From assembly GCA_017452215.1 (NCBI GenBank), contig JAFTMU010000383.1, positions 1 to 6,013 of the forward strand: a stretch of DNA of 6,013 bases, read 5' to 3'. Below, in pieces: positions 1 through 5,480 of the stretch; the stretch's first letter is position 1; each line of letters begins with the position of its first letter. The translations under genes and the position numbers were made by a program. The notes under the pieces were generated by a model. The model worked only from the letters and a program-made list of their open reading frames with translations. It had not been told where the DNA came from and did not search any database. Source of the stretch: Clostridia bacterium (GTDB lineage Bacteria > Bacillota > Clostridia > Oscillospirales > CAG-272).

Positions 1-165
1 GGGGGTGTCTCAAATGCGTTTCGCATTTGGTCGACACCCCCCTGGTTTTTGCTTTGCGGCTTGACGCCGCAATTTTCGTCCATGATTTGACCGTATTTGA
101 TCGTACTTGCAAACGAAAAACGCAAATTCCCGGCACAAAAAAGCCCACCTTCGGCTTTTTTGTGC
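1..165 (+). repeat. Hairpin-rich intergenic repeat element, copy 1 (inverted relative to copy 2)
   Basis: Seen directly: this stretch matches the reverse complement of 5221-5385 with about six differences over 165 positions and no gaps (position p pairs with 5386-p). It contains three hairpins. H1 spans 1-41, with a 9-bp outer stem GGGGGTGTC/GACACCCCC, a small internal loop, and an 8-bp inner stem CAAATGCG/CGCATTTG capped by TTT. H2 spans 54-72, TTGCGGC/GCCGCAA with a 5-base loop. H3 spans 133-165, a 13-bp stem whose arms contain A6 and T6. Between H2 and H3 lies an imperfect tandem repeat, ATTTGACCGT then ATTTGATCGT (85-104). The element may extend left of the window. No convincing protein is encoded: the frames that stay open differ between the two copies. 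Likely a dispersed non-coding repeat of unknown family; whether it is transcribed or mobile is not visible. Confidence 0.85.
133..165. terminator. Possible bidirectional intrinsic terminator inside repeat copy 1 (H3)
   Basis: A 13-bp stem with an A6 tract on the left arm, a GCC/GGC core, a 7-base loop and a T6 tract on the right arm. Such A-tract/stem/T-tract structures can stop transcription from either side. Here it would insulate the gene starting at 294 from anything upstream. The GC core is short, so efficiency is uncertain. Confidence 0.5.
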
Positions 166-166
166 G

Positions 167-199
167 AGGGCAGTCTCAAATGTGATTTGAGACTGCCCT
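167..199. repeat. Perfect 15-bp inverted repeat with 3-base loop next to repeat copy 1
   Basis: The arms AGGGCAGTCTCAAAT (167-181) and ATTTGAGACTGCCCT (185-199) pair perfectly around GTG. The motif GTCTCAAATG (173-182) also occurs in hairpin H1 at 7-16, so this hairpin appears related to the element and may mark its right boundary. It has no T tract, so it is not a standard intrinsic terminator. Copy 2 lacks it and has an unrelated GGGGCT/AGCCCC hairpin in the equivalent place (5195-5219). Confidence 0.8.
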
Positions 200-231
200 A
201 ATGAATTTTGCATCTGATGAGAAGAGCCGTA

Positions 232-260
232 TTGACTTTTCTTTTGGCATATGGTATAAT
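232..260 (+). promoter_or_regulatory. Sigma-A promoter of the GH78-like gene
   Basis: The -35 is TTGACT (232-237) and the -10 is a perfect TATAAT (255-260), separated by 17 bp, with a TGG immediately before the -10. Transcription would start near 267, leaving a leader of about 27 bases with GGAGG (284-288) five bases before the ATG at 294. This rules out the in-frame ATG at 201 as the start, since it lies upstream of the promoter. Confidence 0.85.
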
Positions 261-293
261 AAGACAAACATATTGCACCCTGTGGAGGTTGTT

Positions 294-1823
294 ATGAATC
301 GGTTGTTTTTGGATCGTGCAGAGCAGAATATTCCCCCCCTGTTTTCTCAAACCGTCACCACGGAAAAGACCGTGGAGATCGTTGCCGACGAAAAGGCGTT
401 TTTGGGATATAGCGCCCATGCTTTGGGAAGTATGCCCGAGGTGGTCAAGGCAGGGGATCGCTTCGTTTTGGATTTTGGCAGACATTGCGTAGGCAAGGTC
501 TCCTTTGAGGTGCGGGATAACGGAAGATATCTTGACGCTCCCGTTCGCTTGAAGCTGAAATTCGGAGAGGTGCCCTATGAGATCGCAAGGGATTATGCTA
601 CTTATCACGGCGATCTTTGCTCCTCCTGGCTTACCGAGGACATCATCAATGTGGACCGCATTGGAACGGTGGAGCTGCCTCGCCGCTATTCCTTCCGTTA
701 CATCGAGGTCACTGTACTTGCCACCCCCCGTCCCACACGGCTTTCGGATTTTTCGGTGGTGTGTGAGACCAGCGCCGATACGGCAAATTGGAAGTCTCTG
801 CCCGAGGGGACTGATCCCGAATTGGTAGAGATCGACCGTGTTGCCGCCGCAACGCTTCGTGACTGTATGCAGTCGGCGTATGAGGACGGGCCCAAGAGAG
901 ACCGGCGTCTGTGGTCGGGAGATCTGTATCTGCAAGCCCTGACCGATCAGGTTCTGTTTGATAACGCCATGCTCGCCCGCCGTTGCCTGTACCTGTTTGC
1001 CGCTTGCGAGGAGGAGAAGGAGTATCTTCCCGGATGCTTGTATCAGTATCCCGAGGTTACCTTTGATAAGGATATGAACATCTCGGATTACGCCATGCTC
1101 TATTGCGTTTCTCTTGCCGATTACTATTTCCACACCGAGGATCAAAAGACAGCCATGGAGCTGTTCCCTGTGGTCAAGCGGCAGATGCAGATCTCCATTG
1201 ATCTCATGGACAAAAACGGTATCATCGGCATGCTGGAAAACTCCTGGGAGGGCGGCTTTATCGATTGGGCGCCCAACTTGAAGCACAACACTGCCGTGCA
1301 GGGCGTGTTCCTATACGCCTTGGAGCGTCTCATTCCCTTAGCTGAGGCGCTGGGAGAGAGCGAAACCGCAAAGGCATGGAGAGAAGCGCAGGCGAAGGCA
1401 ATGGATGGGGCGAAAAAGTACCTCTATTGCGAAAAATGTAACGCCTTTATCAACGCTTATGACGGAAAGCAATATTCCGTGCAGGCACAGGTCTGGATGA
1501 TCCTGGGCGGCGTGATCGATGGGGAAAAGGGCAAGCAGATGCTCAAAGAGGCGCTTGTGTCCCCCGATAGCATCAAGCCCGTCACGCCCTATATGCACCA
1601 CTATCTGGTGGCGGCGATGGTGAAGCTTGGTATGATGGAGGAGGCGCTGGCGCATATCAAGGAGTATTGGGGCGCCATGGTCAAATACGGAGCGGATACC
1701 TTCTGGGAGGTGTTCGTGGATCACAATCCCGACGTTTCTCCTTATAACGATCCCGTGATGCACTCCTTCTGCCACGCATGGAGCTGCTCCCCCTCTTATT
1801 TCATTCGCAAATATTTTGTATAA
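294..1823 (+). CDS. GH78-like (alpha-L-rhamnosidase-related) six-hairpin glycosidase, compact form
   Basis: A 509-residue protein with no signal peptide or membrane segment, so probably a cytoplasmic enzyme trimming imported glycosides. An N-terminal beta-rich part (about 55-160) carries the family-like stretches VLDFGRHCVGKVSFEV, VRLKLKFGE and RYSFRYIEV, as found before the barrel in GH78 enzymes. The (alpha/alpha)6 barrel follows. It has the hallmark EDGPKRDRRLWSGD at 197-210, FIDW at 322-325, TFWE ending at E472, and CHAWS at 493-497. In classical GH78 enzymes a catalytic Glu sits four residues before the Trp; here that position is Asp203. This and the small size (many GH78 proteins approach 900 residues) suggest a divergent subfamily, so rhamnose specificity is not assured. 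Start 294 is chosen for its GGAGG site and the promoter just upstream. Monocistronic: own promoter, and a terminator just after the stop. Confidence 0.85.
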   Translation: MNRLFLDRAEQNIPPLFSQTVTTEKTVEIVADEKAFLGYSAHALGSMPEVVKAGDRFVLDFGRHCVGKVSFEVRDNGRYLDAPVRLKLKFGEVPYEIARDYATYHGDLCSSWLTEDIINVDRIGTVELPRRYSFRYIEVTVLATPRPTRLSDFSVVCETSADTANWKSLPEGTDPELVEIDRVAAATLRDCMQSAYEDGPKRDRRLWSGDLYLQALTDQVLFDNAMLARRCLYLFAACEEEKEYLPGCLYQYPEVTFDKDMNISDYAMLYCVSLADYYFHTEDQKTAMELFPVVKRQMQISIDLMDKNGIIGMLENSWEGGFIDWAPNLKHNTAVQGVFLYALERLIPLAEALGESETAKAWREAQAKAMDGAKKYLYCEKCNAFINAYDGKQYSVQAQVWMILGGVIDGEKGKQMLKEALVSPDSIKPVTPYMHHYLVAAMVKLGMMEEALAHIKEYWGAMVKYGADTFWEVFVDHNPDVSPYNDPVMHSFCHAWSCSPSYFIRKYFV

Positions 1824-1832
1824 AAAAAGAAG

Positions 1833-1881
1833 CACCGTTTGCTTGATGTCCATGCGGCATAAAGCAAACGGTGTCTGTTTT
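1833..1881. terminator. Bidirectional intrinsic terminator between convergent genes
   Basis: A 12-bp perfect stem, CACCGTTTGCTT (1833-1844) with AAGCAAACGGTG (1862-1873), and a 17-base loop. The plus strand continues TCTGTTTTT (1874-1882). On the minus strand the run of A's at 1822-1828 reads as a T tract. It therefore serves both the glycosidase gene and the convergent Nudix-ending operon, whose last stop codon (1881-1883) overlaps the plus-strand T tract. Confidence 0.85.
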
Positions 1882-2360
1882 TAGATTGTTTTATTCAGAA
1901 TCTCCTCGCCGTCCAACACGGCTTCCACAAGATGTTCACCTTGATACACCAGCTTCAAGGAGAAGAACGGGGCATCGGTATCCAACAGCTTCAAAAAGAT
2001 GCGATCTCCCTCCCACATGGTCAGGTCAAAGAGCCGCTGCTTATCGATCCAGGCAAGCTCTCCCTCGTCGCATTCCTTTTGTGTTCCTGTCCAATCGGTG
2101 CAGGTGTAAAGGTGCATATATTCGGCAGGGTAATCGTCGGCAATAAAGGTCACGATGCCACGGTAACGGTGACGGGTGATCGAAAGTCCCGTTTCCTCCA
2201 ATACCTCCCGCCGCATGCAGTCCTCGGGGCTTTCTCCTTTTTCAAACTTTCCGCCGACACCGATCCATTTTTCGGCGTTGAGATCATTTTGCTTTTTGGT
2301 TCGGTGGAGCATCAGATATTGTCCGTTTCTCTCCAAATAGCAAAGCGTTGTCATAATCAT
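1881..2360 (-). CDS. Nudix hydrolase, MutT / 8-oxo-dGTP diphosphatase type
   Basis: A 159-residue single-domain Nudix protein. The Nudix box GX5EX7REUXEEXGU is complete at residues 37-59 (from GKFEKGE through REVLEETGL), including the glutamates that bind divalent metal. The preceding LMLHRTKKQND and WIGVGGKFEKGE resemble the Firmicutes MutT-like 8-oxo-dGTP diphosphatase group. Family knowledge: these cleave nucleoside triphosphates to the monophosphate and pyrophosphate, and some clear oxidised dGTP. The actual substrate cannot be read from sequence. The start at 2360 is chosen because its ATG overlaps the TGA of the upstream gene (ATGA, 2357-2360) and has GAGGAGG seven bases before it. An ATG two codons later (2354) is possible. 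An upstream in-frame extension to 2555 lies inside the preceding gene and is rejected. Last gene of a three-gene operon. Confidence 0.92.
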   Translation of the reverse strand: MIMTTLCYLERNGQYLMLHRTKKQNDLNAEKWIGVGGKFEKGESPEDCMRREVLEETGLSITRHRYRGIVTFIADDYPAEYMHLYTCTDWTGTQKECDEGELAWIDKQRLFDLTMWEGDRIFLKLLDTDAPFFSLKLVYQGEHLVEAVLDGEEILNKTI

Positions 2361-3007
2361 AGACCGGCCTCCTCTTTTTTGATAGCGTCCTTCGATTTGT
2401 AAATGCGGAACATATCCAACCGCTCCTCTCTCTGCCAAGGCAGGGTCACGAAAAAGAGGATCGAGGAAAGCAAAGCGAAGCACGAAGCAAGGATCCAGTC
2501 GTGGCAAAGCTCGGTGGCAAGGCGCATCTCCATGCCCATAAGGGCAGTATAGCAAAACAGCAGGACCTGGGGCAGCAGTGCCGCTACAAGGGGCAAAAAC
2601 TGAAAGAGGAGAAAGCAGATGCGATTGGGGCAGAGCAGATGCAGCACCCGTTTGGCTTTGTTAGCGACACGGGAGGTGGGTGAATAGGCAAACGCAATCG
2701 AAGAGGTAAGGGCTGCCGTTGCCGCCACGATCCCATAAAGGATTGGCAGTGCCCAGAACAGTACGCACCAGATGCGCAAAAGGAGCAGGGAGATTCCACC
2801 GCTTTCCTCTGCCGCAGCGCTTTGTGTCCACGCCCAAGTGTTTCCCTGAAGGGAGAACAGACTGTGCGTCTCCATGGCTTGATGGTCAAATACGTACCAA
2901 AAATGCGGGATCGCAGCCAGGACCAGGAGAACGATCCCGAAAACGGCAGGCAAAAGATAGCACAGACGGCAAAGAAAACGGCGCAAGGGTTTTGGGAGTG
3001 CGCTCAT
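2357..3007 (-). CDS. Four-helix integral membrane protein of unknown function
   Basis: A 216-residue protein not recognised as a named family. Four hydrophobic segments are visible at about 15-39, 72-106, 129-157 and 171-190. The basic N-terminus (KPLRRFLCR), the basic loop after the second segment (TSRVANKAKR, 111-120) and the charged C-terminal tail (192-216) suggest both ends face the cytoplasm. A polar loop at about 41-70 would lie outside. Eight cysteines are scattered, mostly in or near membrane segments. There is no enzymatic motif or lipobox. The start ATG overlaps the stop of the HD gene (ATGA, 3004-3007), and its own TGA overlaps the Nudix start in the same way, so it is probably made in fixed ratio with both hydrolases. 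A role as membrane partner or anchor for them is inference only. Confidence 0.85.
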   Translation of the reverse strand: MSALPKPLRRFLCRLCYLLPAVFGIVLLVLAAIPHFWYVFDHQAMETHSLFSLQGNTWAWTQSAAAEESGGISLLLLRIWCVLFWALPILYGIVAATAALTSSIAFAYSPTSRVANKAKRVLHLLCPNRICFLLFQFLPLVAALLPQVLLFCYTALMGMEMRLATELCHDWILASCFALLSSILFFVTLPWQREERLDMFRIYKSKDAIKKEEAGL

Positions 3008-3600
3008 TTCGCCTCTCCCGTAAGCTTCCCTTCCATGAGGAATGCCGCCTCCATGTCAGCGCAGCAGGTGGCGTAGGCAAGAGGGAACATTTCCAAGGCA
3101 CATCCCACGTTTCCGGGATCCTCCGTTCCCGAAAAGCCCATGTGATAACGAATGGCAAACGCCTCGTCACGGGTCAGCTTCATGTAAGCGGAAACGATGT
3201 AGACCGATTTTTCACCGTGCCCATAGGGCAGGGTATCCTCGATGGTATAATAAGGAGCGCTGACCCACCGTCCCGTTTCGTCCTTTACGTTGCGGAAGCT
3301 GGTCTTGTAGAAGTTGACCTTGCAGATATCGTGTAACAGACCCGCAATGGCAATGCTTTCCTCGGGATATTCGATCCCGTACATCTCCTTCATTCTCGGG
3401 CGGTTCAAAATATCCGAGAGACAGTCATACACGTTGAGGCTGTGCTCCAAAAGTCCCTCCTCGTGGGCGCCGTGATAGCGGGTGGAGGCGGGAGCGGTGA
3501 AAAAGTCACTGCCGTTGATCAAAAAATCCAACAGCTTGTCAGAGCCTTCCCGTGTGATCTTTTCGTTAAAAATTTGCAAAAAGCGTTCCTGGTTGGTCAT
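3004..3600 (-). CDS. HD-domain metal-dependent phosphohydrolase
   Basis: A 198-residue soluble protein. Candidate metal ligands occur in HD-superfamily order: H53 (GLLEHS), the H90-D91 pair (AGLLHDICK), H128 (YGHGEKS), H153 (IRYHMG) and D182 (CCADME). The spacing with GLLEHS and LLHDICK resembles the HD part of YhaM-type 3'-5' exoribonucleases, but the N-terminal OB-fold of YhaM is missing. Family knowledge: HD proteins hydrolyse phosphate esters in nucleotides or nucleic acids; the substrate here is unknown. The start at 3600 (MTNQERF) has AGGAAGG about eight bases upstream and lies about 28 bases after the predicted transcription start. The longer frame opening at 3714 begins upstream of that promoter and is rejected. 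First gene of the operon with the membrane protein and Nudix hydrolase; the stop overlaps the next start by 4 bases. Confidence 0.88.
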   Translation of the reverse strand: MTNQERFLQIFNEKITREGSDKLLDFLINGSDFFTAPASTRYHGAHEEGLLEHSLNVYDCLSDILNRPRMKEMYGIEYPEESIAIAGLLHDICKVNFYKTSFRNVKDETGRWVSAPYYTIEDTLPYGHGEKSVYIVSAYMKLTRDEAFAIRYHMGFSGTEDPGNVGCALEMFPLAYATCCADMEAAFLMEGKLTGEAK

Positions 3601-3634
3601 AGTATCGTCCTTCCTATCTTTGTTTGTCGCTTCT

Positions 3635-3663
3635 ATTTTATCACGGCACGGAAAAAATGTAAA
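3635..3663 (-). promoter_or_regulatory. Sigma-A promoter of the HD-membrane-Nudix operon
   Basis: Reading the minus strand: -35 TTTACA (3663-3658), a 17-bp spacer, -10 TAAAAT (3640-3635). Transcription would begin near 3628, about 28 bases before the ATG at 3600. The A/T-rich DNA just upstream (3664-3690) could act as an UP-like element. This is the only good promoter seen for the three genes. Confidence 0.7.
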
Positions 3664-3666
3664 TAG

Positions 3667-3678
3667 AAAATCGATTTT
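3667..3678. promoter_or_regulatory. Perfect 12-bp palindrome AAAATCGATTTT upstream of the operon promoter
   Basis: A perfect inverted repeat centred four to fifteen bases upstream of the minus-strand -35 box, in the 158-bp region shared by two divergent promoters. It could be an operator, but A/T-rich palindromes arise easily by chance, so a regulatory role is only a suggestion. Confidence 0.3.
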
Positions 3679-3721
3679 TTTCCAAAAAAACCGAAACGGA
3701 CACACATGGGACATAATTTTG

Positions 3722-3730
3722 TGTTATAGT
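3722..3730 (+). promoter_or_regulatory. Probable pyk promoter, extended -10
   Basis: TGTTATAGT (3722-3730) reads as an extended -10 (TGn then TATAGT). No convincing -35 lies 16-18 bp upstream (ACACAT at 3702-3707), which extended -10 promoters can tolerate. Transcription would begin near 3737, giving a leader of about 22 bases that consists almost entirely of the ribosome binding region. Confidence 0.55.
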
Positions 3731-3758
3731 ATGGGATGGAAAAAAGAGGAAAGGACCT

Positions 3759-5186
3759 ATGATCATGAGAAAGACGAAAATTGTTTGTACCCTGGGACCT
3801 GCCTGTATCGAGGAGAGCGTGATAGAAGCAATGCTGAAAAACGGCATGAATATTGCACGCTTCAACTTTTCTCACGGCACGCACGAATACCATAAAAAAG
3901 TAATGGACACCTTCCGCCGTGTCCGTGACCGCTTGCAGCTTCCCGCAGGCGTGATGCTGGATACCAAGGGACCCGAGATCCGCTTGGGGGACTTTGAAGA
4001 CGGCAAGATCTGCTTACATAAGGGGGATTCCTTCACCCTGACGGCGAAGGAGTGTCTCGGCAACGAAAAAATGGCGTACATGACCTTTCCCGATCTGCCC
4101 CGACAGGTCTATGCAGGGGTACGGATCCTGTTGGACGACGGCAAGGTGGCAATGACGGTAACCGAGTGCAATGAGAGCGAGATCTGTTGTCGTGTGGACG
4201 TGGGCGGCGTGCTTTCCAATCACAAGAGCATCAATATTCCCAATTTTCATATCGATATGCCGTATCTGAGCGATAAGGACGAGGCTGACCTGATCTTCGG
4301 CATTGAGCAGGACGTGGATTTTATCGCCGCTTCCTTTGTCCGCTGCAAGGAGGACGTGATCAAGCTGCGCCGATTCCTGGATTATCACGGCGGGCACAGC
4401 ATCAAGATCATCTCCAAGATCGAGAATATCGAGGGCATCAACAATTTTGAGGAGATCTTAAACCATTCCGACGGTATTATGGTGGCAAGAGGAGATATGG
4501 GCGTTGAGGTGGAATTTGAACGCCTGCCGGGCTTGCAAAAGCGCTTTATCCGCAAATGCTATCAGTCGGGTAAGATGGTCATCACCGCCACCCAGATGCT
4601 GGAATCCATGATCCATGCCTCCACCCCCACCCGTGCCGAGATCACCGACGTGGCAAACGCCGTGTTTGACGGCACCTCTGCGGTGATGCTTTCGGGCGAA
4701 ACGGCTACCGGCGACCATCCCGCCTTGGTGGTCAAGGTCATGGCGCAGATCGCCGAGCAGGCAGAGAACGATGCCTTTGACATGGATATCTATCAGGGGA
4801 TCAAATACGATTCCGACATGGCAGACGTGACCAACGCCATCTGCGATGCAGCGGCAACCACTGCCCGTGACGTACACGCCAAGGTCATCATTGCGGTCAC
4901 CACGTCGGGGCTGACGGCAAGAAGAGTCTCCAAGTTCCGTCCTCCGCAAATGATCGTAGCGGCAACTCCCGAGATTAAGACCTTCCATCAGCTCAGCCTT
5001 TCCTGGGGCGTGATCCCCGTTCTGGCACTCCATCAGAACAATACCGATGATCTTTTTGTTCACGCTATCGACTGCGCAAAGCAGAACGATCTGGTCAGCC
5101 GTGGAGACAAGGCGGTTATCACCGCAGGCGTGCCCCTGAATCTTGAGGGTACTACTAACCTATTGAAGGTGCAGATTGTAAACTGA
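3759..5186 (+). CDS. pyk: Pyruvate kinase
   Basis: Last step of glycolysis: phosphoenolpyruvate plus ADP to pyruvate plus ATP, in the cytoplasm. Full-length at 475 residues, the standard A-B-A-C layout without the extra C-terminal PEP-utiliser domain of the Bacillus enzyme. Visible signatures: TKIVCTLGPA (6-15), ARFNFSHG (33-40; substrate-binding R34, N36), LDTKGPEIR (67-75), ISKIENIEG with catalytic K220 and metal ligand E222, ARGDMGVE with metal ligand D246, ITATQMLESM with T278, SGETATGDHP (312-321), and C-terminal GVPLNLEGTTNLLKV. The B domain covers roughly 75-170. E73 in TKGPEIR is the residue that in the family goes with K+ dependence (Lys in K+-independent enzymes). The start could be 3759 (AGAGGA eight bases upstream) or 3765 (AAAGGA nine bases upstream); 3765 would give MRKTKIV, the usual family beginning. 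Divergent from the HD operon and followed by terminators in repeat copy 2. Confidence 0.97.
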   Translation: MIMRKTKIVCTLGPACIEESVIEAMLKNGMNIARFNFSHGTHEYHKKVMDTFRRVRDRLQLPAGVMLDTKGPEIRLGDFEDGKICLHKGDSFTLTAKECLGNEKMAYMTFPDLPRQVYAGVRILLDDGKVAMTVTECNESEICCRVDVGGVLSNHKSINIPNFHIDMPYLSDKDEADLIFGIEQDVDFIAASFVRCKEDVIKLRRFLDYHGGHSIKIISKIENIEGINNFEEILNHSDGIMVARGDMGVEVEFERLPGLQKRFIRKCYQSGKMVITATQMLESMIHASTPTRAEITDVANAVFDGTSAVMLSGETATGDHPALVVKVMAQIAEQAENDAFDMDIYQGIKYDSDMADVTNAICDAAATTARDVHAKVIIAVTTSGLTARRVSKFRPPQMIVAATPEIKTFHQLSLSWGVIPVLALHQNNTDDLFVHAIDCAKQNDLVSRGDKAVITAGVPLNLEGTTNLLKVQIVN

Positions 5187-5194
5187 TTTTTCAA

Positions 5195-5219
5195 GGGGCT
5201 GAGTCATTGACGAAGCCCC
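5195..5219 (+). terminator. GC-rich hairpin just after pyk
   Basis: GGGGCT (5195-5200) and AGCCCC (5214-5219) form a 6-bp stem with a 13-base loop, beginning nine bases after the pyk stop. No T tract follows directly, so it probably works together with the A6/T6 hairpin immediately downstream, or merely protects the 3' end of the message. It takes the place that the perfect palindrome 167-199 holds beside copy 1. Confidence 0.5.
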
Positions 5220-5220
5220 A

Positions 5221-5253
5221 GTGCAAAAAAGCCGACGGTAGGCTTTTTTGTGC
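5221..5253 (+). terminator. Intrinsic terminator of pyk, formed by hairpin H3 of repeat copy 2
   Basis: An A6 tract, GCC stem, 7-base loop (5234-5240), GGC and T6 (5244-5249), with four more outer pairs of which two are G.U on the plus-strand RNA. This is the first T-tract hairpin after pyk, so the repeat element appears to supply the gene's terminator. Confidence 0.65.
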
Positions 5254-5385
5254 CGGGAATTTGCGTTTTTCGTTTGCAAGTACGATCAAATACCGTCAAA
5301 TTATGGACGAAAATTGCGGCGTCAAGCCGCAAAGCAAAAACCAGGGGGGTGTCGACCAAATGCGAAACGCATTTGAGACACCCCC
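5221..5385 (-). repeat. Hairpin-rich intergenic repeat element, copy 2 (inverted relative to copy 1)
   Basis: Reverse-complement copy of 1-165. Differences from copy 1 lie at positions matching 84, 92, 146, 150, 163 and 164: two in the segment between H2 and H3, two in the H3 loop and two in the outer H3 stem. All of H1 and H2 is identical. H2 is at 5314-5332 and H1 at 5345-5385. The element fills most of the gap between pyk and the nuclease gene. Short open frames across it are not credible genes: no supported start, no consistent frame between copies. The orientation puts H1 outermost on both sides of the enclosed 5.05-kb segment. Confidence 0.85.
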
Positions 5386-5396
5386 TTTTTTCTTTT
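5345..5396 (+). terminator. Strong intrinsic terminator formed by hairpin H1 of repeat copy 2
   Basis: A 9-bp outer stem GGGGGTGTC (5345-5353) with GACACCCCC (5377-5385) and an 8-bp inner stem (5357-5364 with 5368-5375) capped by AAA, followed directly by TTTTTTCTTTT (5386-5396). This has all the parts of an efficient plus-strand terminator. It separates pyk transcription from the nuclease promoter that begins about 20 bases later. Confidence 0.8.
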
Positions 5397-5416
5397 CACG
5401 GATCTCAAAATCCGTC

Positions 5417-5445
5417 TTGTTATTTGTCTGAAAATATGGTATACT
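5417..5445 (+). promoter_or_regulatory. Sigma-A promoter of the SbcD/YhaO-like nuclease gene
   Basis: -35 TTGTTA (5417-5422), 17-bp spacer, -10 TATACT (5440-5445) preceded by TGG (extended -10). The sequence ATATGGTATA is shared with the promoter at 232-260. Expected start of transcription is near 5452, about 29 bases before the ATG at 5481. Confidence 0.75.
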
Positions 5446-5480
5446 GAAGTAGAAGAAAGAAGAGAGGAAGTCGATAGGGT

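Noticed and set aside
214..221. CTGATGAG, the core motif of a hammerhead ribozyme
   Set aside because: No stem II pairing and no GAAA box with flanking stems follow at the required spacing, so it is a chance match.
10..267. Small open frame across repeat copy 1, and similar ones at 5207-5431 and 5250-5447 across copy 2
   Set aside because: They run through the hairpin element, use different frames in the two copies, and lack supported starts. They are likely spurious hypothetical proteins.
201..293. N-terminal extension of the glycosidase to the ATG at 201
   Set aside because: The ATG lies upstream of a near-perfect promoter (232-260) and just after a hairpin, with no Shine-Dalgarno site; the ATG at 294 has GGAGG at five bases.
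198..1286. Long minus-strand open frame (362 codons) inside the glycosidase gene
   Set aside because: It is antisense to a gene with clear GH78 motifs, a promoter and an RBS, has no recognisable domain, and has the composition of a reverse-frame shadow.
2361..2555. 65-residue N-terminal extension of the Nudix protein
   Set aside because: It lies entirely within the preceding gene in another frame; the ATGA overlap and GAGGAGG site mark 2360 as the start.
3601..3714. Extension of the HD protein to the ATG at 3714
   Set aside because: It would start upstream of the operon promoter. The added residues have no domain, and the ATG at 3600 has AGGAAGG at proper distance.
4458..5063. Minus-strand open frame of 201 codons inside pyk
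   Set aside because: Antisense shadow of a highly conserved gene, with no domain or start signals.
1..5385. Composite transposon or insertion sequence bounded by the inverted repeats
   Set aside because: There is no transposase, the enclosed genes are housekeeping-like, and target duplications cannot be seen. A dispersed intergenic repeat is simpler.
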